Assembly: GCF_024679245.1 (NCBI RefSeq)
Contig: NC_090173.1
Coordinates: forward strand, 27,554,160-27,618,159
Source of the DNA: Pseudorasbora parva
Lineage: Eukaryota > Chordata > Actinopteri > Cypriniformes > Gobionidae
Direction of reading: 5' to 3'
DNA: 64,000 nt
Position numbers and translations under genes: made by a program. The notes below the pieces were generated by a model, which saw nothing but the letters and a program-made list of their open reading frames with translations, searched no databases and had not been told where the DNA came from. Of the stretch, positions 21,756 through 32,655 are shown piece by piece (positions within the stretch are counted from its first letter, which is position 1; each line of letters starts with the position of its first letter).

Positions 21756-23829
21756 CTTCCGCATATCCGGGGCCGGGTCGCGGGGGCAACAGTCTAAGCA
21801 GAGACGCCCAGACTTCCTTCTCTCTGGCCACTTCCTCCAGCTCCTCCGGGGGTACCCCGAGGCGTTCCCAGGCCAGCCTGGAGACATAATCCCTCCAGCG
21901 TGTCCTGGGTCTTCCCTGGGGCCTCCTCCCGGTGGGACGTGCCCGGATCACCTCCCTGGGAAGGCGTCCAGGAGGCATCCGAAATAGATGCCCGAGCCAC
22001 CTCAGCTGGCTCCTCTCGATGTGAAGGAGCAACGGCTCTACTCTGTGCTCCCCCCGAGTGACCGAGCTTCTCACCCTATCTCTAAGGGAGCGCCCAGCCA
22101 CCCTGCGGAGAAAGCTCATTTCAGCCGCCTGTATCCGGGATCTTGTCCTTTCGGTGATGACCATAGGTGAGAGTAGGAACGTAGATTGACCGGTAAATCG
22201 AGAGCTTTGCCTTACGGCTCAGCTCCTTCTTCACCACGACAGACCGGTACATCGCCCGCATTACTGCAGATGATGCACCGATCCGTCTGTCAATCTCCCG
22301 TTCCATTCTTCCCTCACTCGTGAACAAGACCCCAAGATACTTAAACTCCTCCACTTGAGGCAAGAACTCTCCACCAACCTGAAGTGAGCAAGCTACCCTT
22401 TTCCGACTGAGAACCATGGCCTCGGACTTGGAGGTGCTGACTCTCATCCCAGCCGCTTCACACTCAGCTGCAAACCGTCCCAGTGCATGTTGAAGGTCCC
22501 GGTCTGAGGTTGCCAACACGACAACATCATCTGCAAAGAGCAGTGATGAAATCGCGTGGTCCCCAAACCAGACACTCTCCGGCCCTTGGCTGCGTCTAGA
22601 AATTCTGTCCATAAAAATTATGAACAGAACCGGTGACAAAGGGCAGCCCTGCCGGAGACCAACATGCACCGGGAACAAATTTGACCTACTACTGCCGGCA
22701 ATGCAAACCAAGCTCCTGCTCTGGTTGTAAAGGGACCGTACTGCCCTAAGCAAGGGGCCCCGGACCCCATACTCCCAGAGCACCCCCCACAGGGTGCCAC
22801 GGGGAACACAGTCGAATGCCTTCTCCAAATCCACAAAGCACATGTGGACTGGTTGGGCAAACTCCCATGAACCCTCCAGCACCCTGTGAAGGATATAGAA
22901 CTGGTCCAGCGTTCCACGACCGGGACGAAAACCACACTGCTCCTCCTGAATCCGAGGTTCCACTATCGGCCGAATTCTCCTCTCCAGTACCCTGGCATAG
23001 ACTTTCCCAGGGAGGCTGAGGAGTGTGATCCCCCTGTAGTTGGAACACACTCTCCGGTCCCCCTTCTTGAAAAGAGGGACCACCACCCCGGTCTGCCAGT
23101 CCATAGGCACTGTTCCCAACCGCCACGCGATGCTGCAGAGGCGCGTCAGCCAAGACAGCCCCACAACATCCAGAGACTTAAGGTACTCAGGGCGAATCTC
23201 ATCCACCCCCGGCGCCTTGCCACCGAGGAGCTTATTAACTACCTCAATGACTTCAGCCCGGGTGATGAACGAGTCCCCCTCCGAGCCCTCAGCCTCTGCT
23301 TCCTCAAAGGAAGACGTGTCGGTGGGATTGACGAGATCCTCGAAGTATTCCTTCCACCGTTCAACAATATCCCCTGTTGAGGTCAGCAGCTGTCCATCTC
23401 CACTGTAGACAGTGTTGGTAGGGCACTGCTTCCCCCTCCTGAGGCGTCGAACGGTTTGCCAGAATCTCTTCGAGGCCAACCGATAGTCTTTCTCCATGGC
23501 CTCACCGAACTCCTCCCAGGCCCGAATTTTTGCCTCCACAACTACCCGGGCTGCCGTCCGCTTGGCCTGCCGGTACCTGTCAGCTGCCTCAGGAGCCCCA
23601 AAAGCCAGCCAGGCCTGATAGGACTCCTTCTTCAGCTTGACGGCATTCCTTACTTCCGGTGTCCACCACCGGGTTCGGGGATTACCGCCTCGACAGGCAC
23701 CGGAGACCTTACGGCCACAGCTCCGAGCGGCCGCGTCGACAATGGAGGTGGAGAACATGGTCCATTCGGACTCAATATCTCCAGACTCCCTCAGGATCTG
23801 GTCGAAGCTCTGCCGGAGGTGGGAGTTAT
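21749..23829 (-). mobile_element. RTE-clade LINE (Rex3-like), 5'-truncated
   Basis: The element contains the reverse transcriptase and C-terminal region but no endonuclease domain; reading stops abruptly at 23829 where AT-rich DNA begins. Such 5' truncation is typical of LINE insertion. The 3' end runs CCGGATATGCGGAAGATGAT and then into TA repeats. The Rex3/RTE assignment rests on remembered C-terminal wording (PPGRLPREVIRARPTGRR). Confidence 0.85.
21790..23829 (-). pseudogene. LINE reverse transcriptase ORF, frameshifted
   Basis: The frame reads from the truncation point through the ATG at 23758 and codes for the enzyme that copies LINE RNA at the target. Signatures in order are a pre-RT basic region (WWTPEVRNAVKLKKESY), GGKAPGVDEIRPEYL, NYRGITLLS near residue 240, EEQCGFRPGRGTLDQ, AFDCVPR, GLRQGCPLSPVLF, and the catalytic FADDVVVLA near 406. 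After YGH, near 22160, the frame shifts: the first frame stops at 22121 and the C-terminal region (ERTRSRIQAAEMSFLRRVAG, GRPRTRWRDYVSRLAWERLG) continues in the frame covering 21745-22164. A small deletion just after the YGH motif would explain the shift. With no endonuclease and this shift, the copy is dead. Confidence 0.9.
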
Positions 23830-24394
23830 TAATTAAATAAATTATTAATTCTTCATTGGCTTTTATGCAATGAACACTTCAACAATTATGAGTTAGCCTG
23901 TATGGACTGTTTCTAAACCGTGGAAACAAAAAAGTAAAGACTGTATGTTTAACATTCCATAGCAGTTGACAAAATAAATAATTGCAACAGTTCTATCATA
24001 AATTAAACTGTACAAAAAAGGGGAAAAAGTGTTCTCTATTAAATCGCTATATGCAAGAATGTGAATGGAGGACGGAAGTCAACATTTTATTTTATGCATT
24101 TAAATATGATCCATTGTTAAAGCAAAATTATCTTCTAGAACAAATGCACATTTATTTGTGCAATAAAAACATACACTAGCTTGTGCTTTATATTGTGATC
24201 TCACATGGCAGAATATTTTTTTTATTCCAGAGACTCATAACAAATGCAGCCTACATGTTTTGATGCAATTGTAATCACATTTTTGGTTATTTCGTCCCTT
24301 AATAGCTGACAGAATTACAACTTTGCATGTTTGTAGTTTCTTTTCTGCTCTATTTGATGTGATATAAGCCTACAGATTGCCGCATTTGCGTGTG
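23830..24394. other. AT-rich non-coding DNA
   Basis: Nothing recognised between the LINE and the next dispersed repeat. Confidence 0.45.
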
Positions 24395-24553
24395 ATATTA
24401 AGGAAGCTCTGCTTCGCCTTCTTCGTTGCTGTGGTGGTTGTAGTGTGCAGAGGGAGTTTGAAAGCAACTGTTTATCCCGCCCCTCGGATTGAGCCCTGTT
24501 AATGGTGAGTTTCCAGACCAAGCATCTTGATGTGGGTTTGGCTTGTCAGGCTA
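24395..24553 (-). repeat. Dispersed repeat family R, copy R1 (end fragment)
   Basis: TTATCCCGCCCCTCGGATTG and GGTGAGTTTCCAGACCA, ending GGCTTGTCAGGCTA, match copies at 31594-32050 and, inverted, 63337-63823. Confidence 0.8.
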
Positions 24554-25011
24554 CTTGGCCCCATATTTCCAGTGAAATTAATTTTTAATACTTCAGTATA
24601 CCAATACATTTTTAACTATTTCATACTTTGTGGGAACAGCTTCCTCTTCTAACATGACTACCCACCAGTGCACAAAGCAAGGTACATAAACACATGGATG
24701 AGCGAGTTTTGTTTGGAGGAATTCGACTGGCCTACACAGAGTCCTGACCTTGTTTGAGTTAGAGTGGAGACTGCGAGCCAGGCCTTCTTGTCCGACATCA
24801 GTGCCTGACCTCACAAATGCCCTTCTAGAAGAATGGTCAAAAATTCCCATGAACACATACCTAAAACTTGTGGAAACCCTTCCAAGAAGAGCTGAAGCTG
24901 TAAGAGCTGCAAATGGTGGGCCAGCTTCATGTTAAACCCTACAGATTAAGAATGGGATGTCATTCAATTACATGTGCATGTAAAGGCAGGCGTCCCAAAA
25001 CTTTTGGAAAT
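24554..25011 (+). mobile_element. Tc1-like transposon copy B1, 3' fragment
   Basis: The segment retains the end of a transposase gene (NALLEEWSKIPMNTYLK, ETLPRRAEAV) and most of the right terminal repeat (GGCGTCCCAAAACTTTTGG). It begins where repeat R1 ends and is cut at 25011 by the start of Tc1 copy D2, whose TA and CAGGCTCTGG follow at once. Confidence 0.82.
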
Positions 25012-25012
25012 A

Positions 25013-26360
25013 TACAGGCTCTGGTCATATAATTAGAATAACTAATATCAGCAAAATGTTGATTTATTTCACTAATTCCATTTAAAAAGTGAAACTTGTA
25101 TATTATAGTCATTGATTACACACAAACTGATATATTTCAAATGTTTTTTCTTTTAATTTTGATGATTATAACTGACAATCCCAAATTCAGTATCTCAGAA
25201 AATTAGACTATTACTTATGTGGCACAATGTGGCATGGCATGGAGTCGATTAGTCTGTGGCAGTGCTCAGGTGTTATGAGAGCACATGTTGCTCTGATAGT
25301 GACCTTCAGCTCTTCTGCATTGTTGGGTCTGGCATATTGCATCTTCCTCTTCACAATATATACCTTGTTAATACACAAGGTCAGGTGAGTCTGCTGGCCA
25401 ATTAAGAACAGTGATACCATGGTCCTTAAACCAGGTACTGGTTGCTTCCAAAGTCCTGTTGGAAAATGGAATCTGCATCTCCATAAAGTTGGTCAGCAGC
25501 AGGAAGCAGGAAGTGGTTTAAAACTTCCTGGTATATGTCTACATTGATCTTGGACCTCAGAAAACACAGTGGACCAACACCAGCAGATGACATGGCACCC
25601 CGAACCATCACTGACTGTAGAAAATTTACACTGGACCTAAGGCAACGTGAATTGTGTGCCTCTACTCTCTTCCTCCAGACTCTGGACCCTAATTTCCAGA
25701 GGAATTGCACATTTTACTTTCATCAGAGAACATAACTTTGGGCCACTCAGCAGTCCTTTTTATCTTTGGCCCAGGCAACACGTGTCTGATTCTGTCTGTT
25801 GTTCAAGAGTGACTTGAAGCAGGGGATACGACAGCTGAAACCCATGCCTTGCATACGTCTGTGCGTAACTGTTCTTGAAGCACTGACTCCAGCTGCAGTC
25901 CACTCTTTGTGAATCTCCCCCACATTTTTGAATGGGTTTTGTTTCACAATCCTCTCCAAGGTGTGGTTATCCCTATTGCTTGTACACTTTTTTCTACCAC
26001 ATCTTTTCCCTGCCTTCACCTCTCTATGAATGTACTTGGACACAGAGCTCTGTGAACAGCTAGCCTCTTTTGCAATGACCTTTTGGTTCTTGCCCTCCTT
26101 TTGAACTATCAAGTCAGCAGTCTTCCCCATGATTGTGTAGCCTACAGAACTAGACTGAGAGACAATTTAAAGGCCTTTGCAAATGTTTTGAGTTAATTAG
26201 CTGATTACAGTGTGGCACCAGGTGTCGTCAATACTGAACCTTTTCACAATATTCGAATTTTCTGAGATACTGAATTTGGGATTTTCCTTTTCTCAGTTAA
26301 AATCATCAAAATTAAAAGAAATAAACATTTTAAATATATCAGTCTGTGTCTAATGAATGT
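25013..26360 (-). mobile_element. Tc1-like transposon copy D2, degenerate
   Basis: The left terminal repeat CAGGCTCTGGTCATATAATT follows TA. On the minus strand the transposase survives in pieces. Its N-terminal helix-turn-helix part is at 25747-26130 (MGKTADLIVQKEGKNQKVIA, then CSQSSVSKYIHREVKAGK and GRKKCTSNRDNHTLERIV) and the catalytic part is at 25211-25740, with VMVRGAMSSAGVGPL and LPAADQLYGDADSIFQQDF. Frameshifts and missing segments separate them. The right terminal repeat is not found after 26360. Confidence 0.88.
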
Positions 26361-27541
26361 TTGACATGTACTTACTCGAGAGTTACTGTTATGGTGAAAT
26401 GATTCAATAGCAAGTACAGTAGATTATTTAGGAAAGAACATTAAACAAAAAGTGAAGGTAATGTTGTGATGCAGATGGTGATCCTCTGCAGCACTAAGAC
26501 TAAAATTAGCAGACAATAGCAGAGATCCAAGGCAGAAATCCAGTGAGTACTTGTAACTTGTAAATGATTACAAGTTCTGAAAAATAGGTGGCTGGTAACC
26601 TTAATTACTTTCAAACGGAGAAAGGCCCGTGGACAATACTGGTAATGAGTAATGCGCATATTCAACTCATGGCAGCTGCTGACTCCAGGAGGATGGATTC
26701 TGAGACATCAAACATTGCAATACCCATACCAAATCTTGGTTGGCCCTCTCTGTTTGACTGTTGCTCTGAGGATGATAACCAGAAGGAAGACTAAGGGTGT
26801 TTTCACACCTGAAAGTCCGCACCAAGGTCCGAACCAAAGTTCGTGTTTGGACATTTGGTTCTTTTTGGTTTGCTTTCACATTGCAGTTATGTCAGCGCAC
26901 CAAAGAACTTTACATGAGGCACTGGCGTCCTGTCATCATCATCTATGTGGGCTGCATCTTAACATTGATTGGTTTGTTAGCGGACGTGCGTCTGACGTCA
27001 ATGTGTTGTCAATTCAGCGGCTAACTTTGACAAGAATGAATGAACAGACGCATCGTAGCCAATACTGTTAATATTATGGGATTACTATCTGCAGCACCAA
27101 CTATACTCGAGGCAAATTCACCAAATGAACGTCCTCGTTTTGCAAATATTTGATCGGCGCCGACAGGAAAGGAGGAGAAGACTAGGCTTTTTAGCCAAAC
27201 AATGTATTTTATTTTATAGTTATGTTTAAATATTATAATGTTATTTTTAAATTTCATCTAGGCTATATTGATTATGAAACATGCACAGATGTGCAATATA
27301 TGTCAAAGAAATCGAGTCAGAAATAATTTTGACCACTTCATTAAGATTTGTTTTGTAGAAAGCTTTGTATTTTGTATCTTAATTTTAATAAATGTTTCAT
27401 CATTTGCCTGAATTTAATAAATAAGCTTAAATAAATAATATAGCAGACATCCCGTGACGGAGCGATCATTTGCGTTGCACATGACGCGGTCTCATAAATA
27501 AACCGAAACTCAGCATACAGTCTATTTCTCACAGACATTAG

Positions 27542-27706
<165 letters not shown>

Positions 27707-29010
27707 CGAGCTGACATGACTACACAAGCGGTTCTGTTTAAAATGCTGCGCGCTCCATCACTGCATGTGCTGTGAGTTTAATCTGTGTTTTTTCACTAAT
27801 CCTACACCAGAACTTCCTGTAAATGGTCTGAAAGTCCGAACTATACAGAAAATGCTTTCACACAAGAAACGAACCGAACCTTTGTTCTGTTTGGTCCGGA
27901 CCGAGACTACCTCTTTTCGTCGGACCAAATTTCGTCTGTTTGGTCCGGACCATGGTCCGAGGGAGGTTTCACACCTGTAATTTTGGTTCGTACCAAACTG
28001 AAAAGTCAGAAAATCCGGACCAAACAAGGTAGGTGTGAAAGCACCCTAACATTCAGCTCCAGCAACCAACAAAACTCTTTCCAAAATTTGGACACTAATT
28101 GGGGTCCCCTGTCAGAGACCACATCCATCAGCAGCCCATGAATGTGAAAGACATGATCAATGTCAGTAACAGCTGTTTCCCTGAGAGAGTGTAATTTACG
28201 CAAGGGAATAAAATGGGCCGTCTTCAAGAACAGGCCCACCATGGTTAAAACAACAGTTTTAAAATGCAATCTAAATTGCAAGACAAGGTATCTGGCTTGA
28301 TGTTTTTAGAATCTGGACCATACGAAATAGAGAAATATAAATGACAGAAAATGTGCCAGCATAGAGTTCAATTGCTTAGCAGATCTAATGTACTCAAGGT
28401 TCTTGTTATCGGTCCAACAAACCAATGACGCTTTCTGTTACCAATATCGTTCTGTGGGTGACAAACGATGGGAATCATGCAAGGGTGCATCTTGCCATCC
28501 ATGGAAGAGCGCTGGAAAAGAACTGCGCCATCCCCCACCTCAGATGCATCAACTTCCACCACAAACTGACAAGAGGGAACAGGGGTCACAAGAATGGGAG
28601 CCAAAACAAAATGTTTTTTAACATTGAAAAATGCAACTTTAGATGCACTAGACCACCTGAACGTCACCCTGGTCGAGCTCAAGGTAGTTAGAGGGGCGAT
28701 CAGTTGGCTGTAATTACAAATGAAATGCCAGTAAAAATAGGTAAAGCCCAGAAACCTCTGTAGGGCCTCGCTGGAGTCTGGGGATGGCCAATACACCACA
28801 TTCTGAATCTTTTTGTGCCGGTTTCTGCGGTACATCTGACCATCTGAAGTGCAAGCATGGTAACATCTGTGTATTGGCTAGGTGACCAAAAACTGCTAGT
28901 TTCCAAAGGCCATGCTCTTGTATGCAAATTAGCTGTCCAGTGCGGAGCTGTAACAGTGGACAATTTGAGCAATCATAATACTTATTCAAAGTATTTTCAG
29001 GTATTTTCTT

Positions 29011-30085
29011 TACCTGATCACCTGCTCCTCCTCTCCCTCTGCTGGCTTTTCTACCCTGCTGGTATATTTACCTCGAATCTGTTATAAAAACATGTTAAGA
29101 GATTATACACCTTATAAGTTATGAAGTTTGCATATAATTATTCATAAAAATTCTAGTAGAGATTATAAAAAGAGTATTGAAACCACCAGTAGGCGGCAGC
29201 GATTCACTGTTTTAATGAGTGAGTCACTTAAATCGTTCATTCATCCAATTCGTTCAAAAGTCAGATTAATTTAGGAAGAAAACAAAAACCAATGTGAATA
29301 CTTTTGTCATTGACAATTACAGACACTATTGAAAAATAAAATAGCAAAGCAGACGGCTGCTTTGGTAACTTGTTATACTGATAGTTATAGCTAAATACAT
29401 TGCAATGGATTAGCTAGTTAAAATATATGTGGTGTGTACTTAGCTATTGCACAATATTCTCATACCTCATTCTCAGTACATGCTTTATTTATTTTTTGCA
29501 TCCCTCTCTGACCAGCAGTTAAATATAGTCCACTGTACGGACCTTCTCTTCATTTTTGGCGCTAACGTTTGCTCTCCCATTCAAACACCACTCGTGTTGT
29601 TTTGGTGAAAGTGCGACTCATTGGTTGGGCGTTACCAATCGGTTCAATGGAGGGGGAGTATTTTTTGTCCTATTTATTATGACAAACTCATATTTGATTA
29701 GGAACAAAATAATTGTTTCAAAACAAATTAATTCTACATATTTTTCTTTTGATCTACTGTGATTTTCATGTTGAAATATTAGGGGGGTTGTAACTGAGGG
29801 ATTTGAATGGGATTTGGTTACATCCCCCCCATAAACTACGCCCCTGAGTCACGTGCAGTTGCGCTTAAAAAAACCACACATCATTGGAAGTGTCAAACAT
29901 CAATTATTAACTAGAAATATTAACATAGAGCAATAATCATGAATATTTTGAACGGGACTCGAGTGGACTCGGAAATAAGTCCGAGTCCTAACATGTTCGA
30001 GTACGAGTCAATTCCGAGTCCAAATGGACACCATTAAAATATGGTCTCGAGACCGAGTCCGAGTCTCGAGTACAAATCACTGGTA
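29011..30085. other. Non-coding DNA with a GACTCGAG-rich patch
   Basis: At 29945-30065 the words GACTCGAG, CCGAGTCC and their inverses recur many times (for example CCGAGTCCGAGTCTCGAGT), which suggests the end of a DNA transposon I cannot place. Near 29205-29255 AGTCACTTAAATCGTTCATT resembles another dispersed fish repeat. Nothing else was recognised. Confidence 0.4.
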
Positions 30086-30089
30086 ATAG

Positions 30090-30905
30090 GGGCTAGTGGT
30101 GGTGTGTGTGAAACCCTATGTCTATGCAAAGTCTTCAAACTCCTTACTATGATATTGTGGACTGTTGTCAGAGACCAGTTTCTCTAGGATGCCTTGTCTC
30201 GTGAAGATGACTTTGAGTTTGCCGATGACAGTGGCAGTCATGGTGGTGTTCAGTTTGTCCAATTCAAAGAAGCAGCTATAGTAGTCAATTGTAACCATGT
30301 ATTGTTTGTTGTTCTAGGTAAGAGGTCTAAAGCTTTTACCTGCCACGGCCGGGTAGGTATTTCGTGAGGAATCATGGGCTCCTTGGTGTTTGAACAACGT
30401 CTCTCCAGGCAAGTATTGCATCTTTCGACCAGCGTTCTATCTTTTTACACATTCCTGGCCAGAATAACACATCTCATACTCTTTAGTTTGACTTCTCAAT
30501 GCCCATGTGACCAACATGAATGTGTGTGAGCATTTCTCTGGGTGAGATGGGTATGACATAATAATTTCGTTGATTAATGAGAGTTAGTTTTGGAAATTCC
30601 AGAAGTCGCTGACGTCTGCTGGGCATTTTCTCCTCTCTCCAGGCCATCCATCAGGAATCACTTGTCTGAGATAAACAAGCGGGCTGTCTGACTCAAGTCT
30701 CTGCACAGATCTGTTGCAGCTTTGTCACTGACAGGTAAGGTTTTTTATACCAGGTGAACTTGCATATCCATTCCTTCATTGAGATTGTTGTGCTCCGTCT
30801 CTATGTAATTTCTAGTGAGGGTGTCTGCCACAGGAATCTCCTTTCCTGGCCAGTGTGTGCTGTTGATATCATATTTCCGGAGTTGCAGAATCATTTTTTG
30901 AAGTT
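30090..30905 (-). pseudogene. Gypsy element B: RNase H end and integrase remnant
   Basis: On the minus strand the connection after RNase H reads LQKMILQLRKYDINSTHWPG and KEIPVADTLTRNYIE near 30780-30900. Farther down are the integrase zinc region (GHMGIEK near 30500) and a catalytic segment (LVTIDYYSCFFELDKLN near 30270, then KLVSDNSPQYHSKEFEDFA near 30160). Stops and deletions are present. The wording is that of Mag-type Ty3/Gypsy elements. It is probably the 3' part of the same element whose gag lies at 36511-37640, in the same orientation and order. Confidence 0.72.
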
Positions 30906-31399
30906 GCGGCTAGTGGCTTTTCATCACTGCTTCAAGAAATATCATCCAACTGCGGCCACAAATGGGCGTTATCGTGCTGGGGGTTACCGTTATGTCTATG
31001 CCCAAACGAACCATTGTATGTGTGTGTGTGTGTATGTATGTGTGTGTGTCCACAATGTAAATGGATTTATAAACATACTAAATTATGTTTTTTTTTTTTT
31101 AAATGTAATGCAGAATGTTTCTTGTGATAGGTAGGTTTAGGGATCCGTGTTGGTATGGGAAATCGTTATTGTTATTGACATGGCCAATGAAAATGATGTT
31201 TAGAATCGGTTGCAGGGCATTTCCGCTGAACTGGTTTGGGGGAAAAAATCACGCATATGGAAGGGGAAATGGCATCATACCCAGTGTGCCTTGAGAAACT
31301 CATTGTGATTAGTCGATGAGTACCAGGAACGCCCAATAGGCGTTCTTGTTCATGACGGGAACACCCAAGCCGCAGCTGGACCCTTCTCGTTTCAGGTGG
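30906..31399. other. Non-coding DNA, short GT-rich patch
   Basis: A GT-rich patch lies at 31018-31051 and an A/T run at 31086-31103. The words GGTAGGTTTAGGG also occur in the palindromic repeat at 41500-41843, but nothing else matches. Confidence 0.4.
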
Positions 31400-31590
31400 C
31401 TTGTGATCAGACTACACTATCCTTGCGTCCCACTTCGCATACTATCCATACTAAATAGTATTCGAAAATAGAATTAGTATGTCCCGAATCGTAGTATGCT
31501 GAAAAGAGTATTCCAACCATACCCAGATGGTTTACTATTTCCAGTCAGAATTCGAAGTGCAGATCGATGCAAAAAAAATCTGCCGCAAGT
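31400..31590. repeat. Dispersed DNA-element fragment (ACTAAATAGTAT type)
   Basis: CCATACTAAATAGTATTCG and ATTAGTATGTCCCGAATCG contain inverted TACTAT/ATAGTA words typical of a common fish DNA-transposon end. No opposite end was found. Confidence 0.4.
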
Positions 31591-31593
31591 ATC

Positions 31594-32050
31594 ATCTAGC
31601 AACTCTCGATACCCTTCTGAGCTGTAAAAACCAAACTCTGGTCAGGCCAATCACATCCTGTATAGAGTCGGTGGGCGGGGCTTAACATTTTGACGGCCGA
31701 GTTGCGCTTGCGTGCTTCTAGTAAACACAGAAGCTGGCAAACAGCGGTCTGTCGAATCAGCTTTGACCACGACTCTGTAAGACTTGGAGTTAAGCTTTTC
31801 TCTGAGAAAAGAACGGCACTGAAGTCATTCTTAAGCAGGCATGATGTGTTCTGAGTTTTGCCGACCGGATAAAGCGAATGTTTAATCTATCAATGAGCTC
31901 CGCTTCACGTTGCTCTGGTTGGTTGTAGCGCTATCCTATCGTGTGCAGAGGAAGTTTGAAAGACAACCGTTTATCCCGCTCCTCGGATTGAGCTGTCAAT
32001 GGTGAGTTTCCAGACCAAACATCTTGATGTGGGTCTGGCTTGTCAGGCTA
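31594..32050 (-). repeat. Dispersed repeat family R, copy R2
   Basis: The copy matches the reverse complement of 63337-63823 across most of its length, with shared TTCTCTGAGAAAAGAACGGC, GATAGATTAAACATTCG-type wording and the end GGCTTGTCAGGCTA. Confidence 0.82.
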
Positions 32051-32271
32051 GATCTTACCATATTCTGAGTTTGCCGGTTCTTGGTTTTTCCACGATTACA
32101 AGTGCATTTACCCAGTCGGTCGGCTGTTACCTTGGCTATGACTCCTCGTTAAAATGGCTAAAACGGTGGCTCGATGATGTACTGGAGCCCCTGAGCATAT
32201 ATTGGCTGCAAAAATGCTGCCTTCGGAGGACACATTTGAAGGCAGGAAGGCATCAAGCCACGTACAAATCT

Positions 32272-32639
32272 TGTCACGTCACAGACAAGGGAAAAGGGTG
32301 CAAGGACTCAAGTGCAGAAAATGATAATTTATTATAAAATAAAACAAACTCAAAACAAAACCCACGAGGGGGAAAAACACATAATAGAATAATATAAATA
32401 CAAACTTAAACAAACCAACAGAATCACGGGGAGGACGGAAGACGCAGACATTACACAAGGATCCAACACAGACTGACAAACACAAGGAGATTATAAAGGG
32501 AACAAACAAGGCAGATAATGAGGGAGAACAGGTGGGGCAAATAAACCAATAATCAGATAACAAGAAGGGCGGGGTTGACATTAGACCGGAGACATGACAA
32601 AACCCACATGTGCACACAAGACAGGACAGACATGTGACA
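32272..32639 (-). repeat. 3' LTR of the minisatellite LTR element
   Basis: Direct repeat of 35148-35515. Read on the minus strand it has a TATA-like TTTATAAT and a polyadenylation signal AATAAA (complement of 32328-32333). Confidence 0.93.
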
Positions 32640-32655
32640 TTACCCCCTCCTTAAG
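32640..32655 (-). promoter_or_regulatory. Polypurine tract of the minisatellite LTR element
   Basis: On the minus strand AAGGAGGGGGTAA directly precedes the 3' LTR start TGTCACATG. The stop codon of the internal frame (TAA, complement of 32640-32642) overlaps it. Confidence 0.75.

Noticed and set aside
22816..23836. Several plus-strand frames of 67-164 codons across the LINE
   Set aside because: Shadows of the minus-strand reverse transcriptase, caused by its GC-rich coding sequence.
31086..31140. GGTAGGTTTAGGG as an interstitial telomere
   Set aside because: Vertebrate telomere repeats are TTAGGG; here only one or two degenerate words occur.
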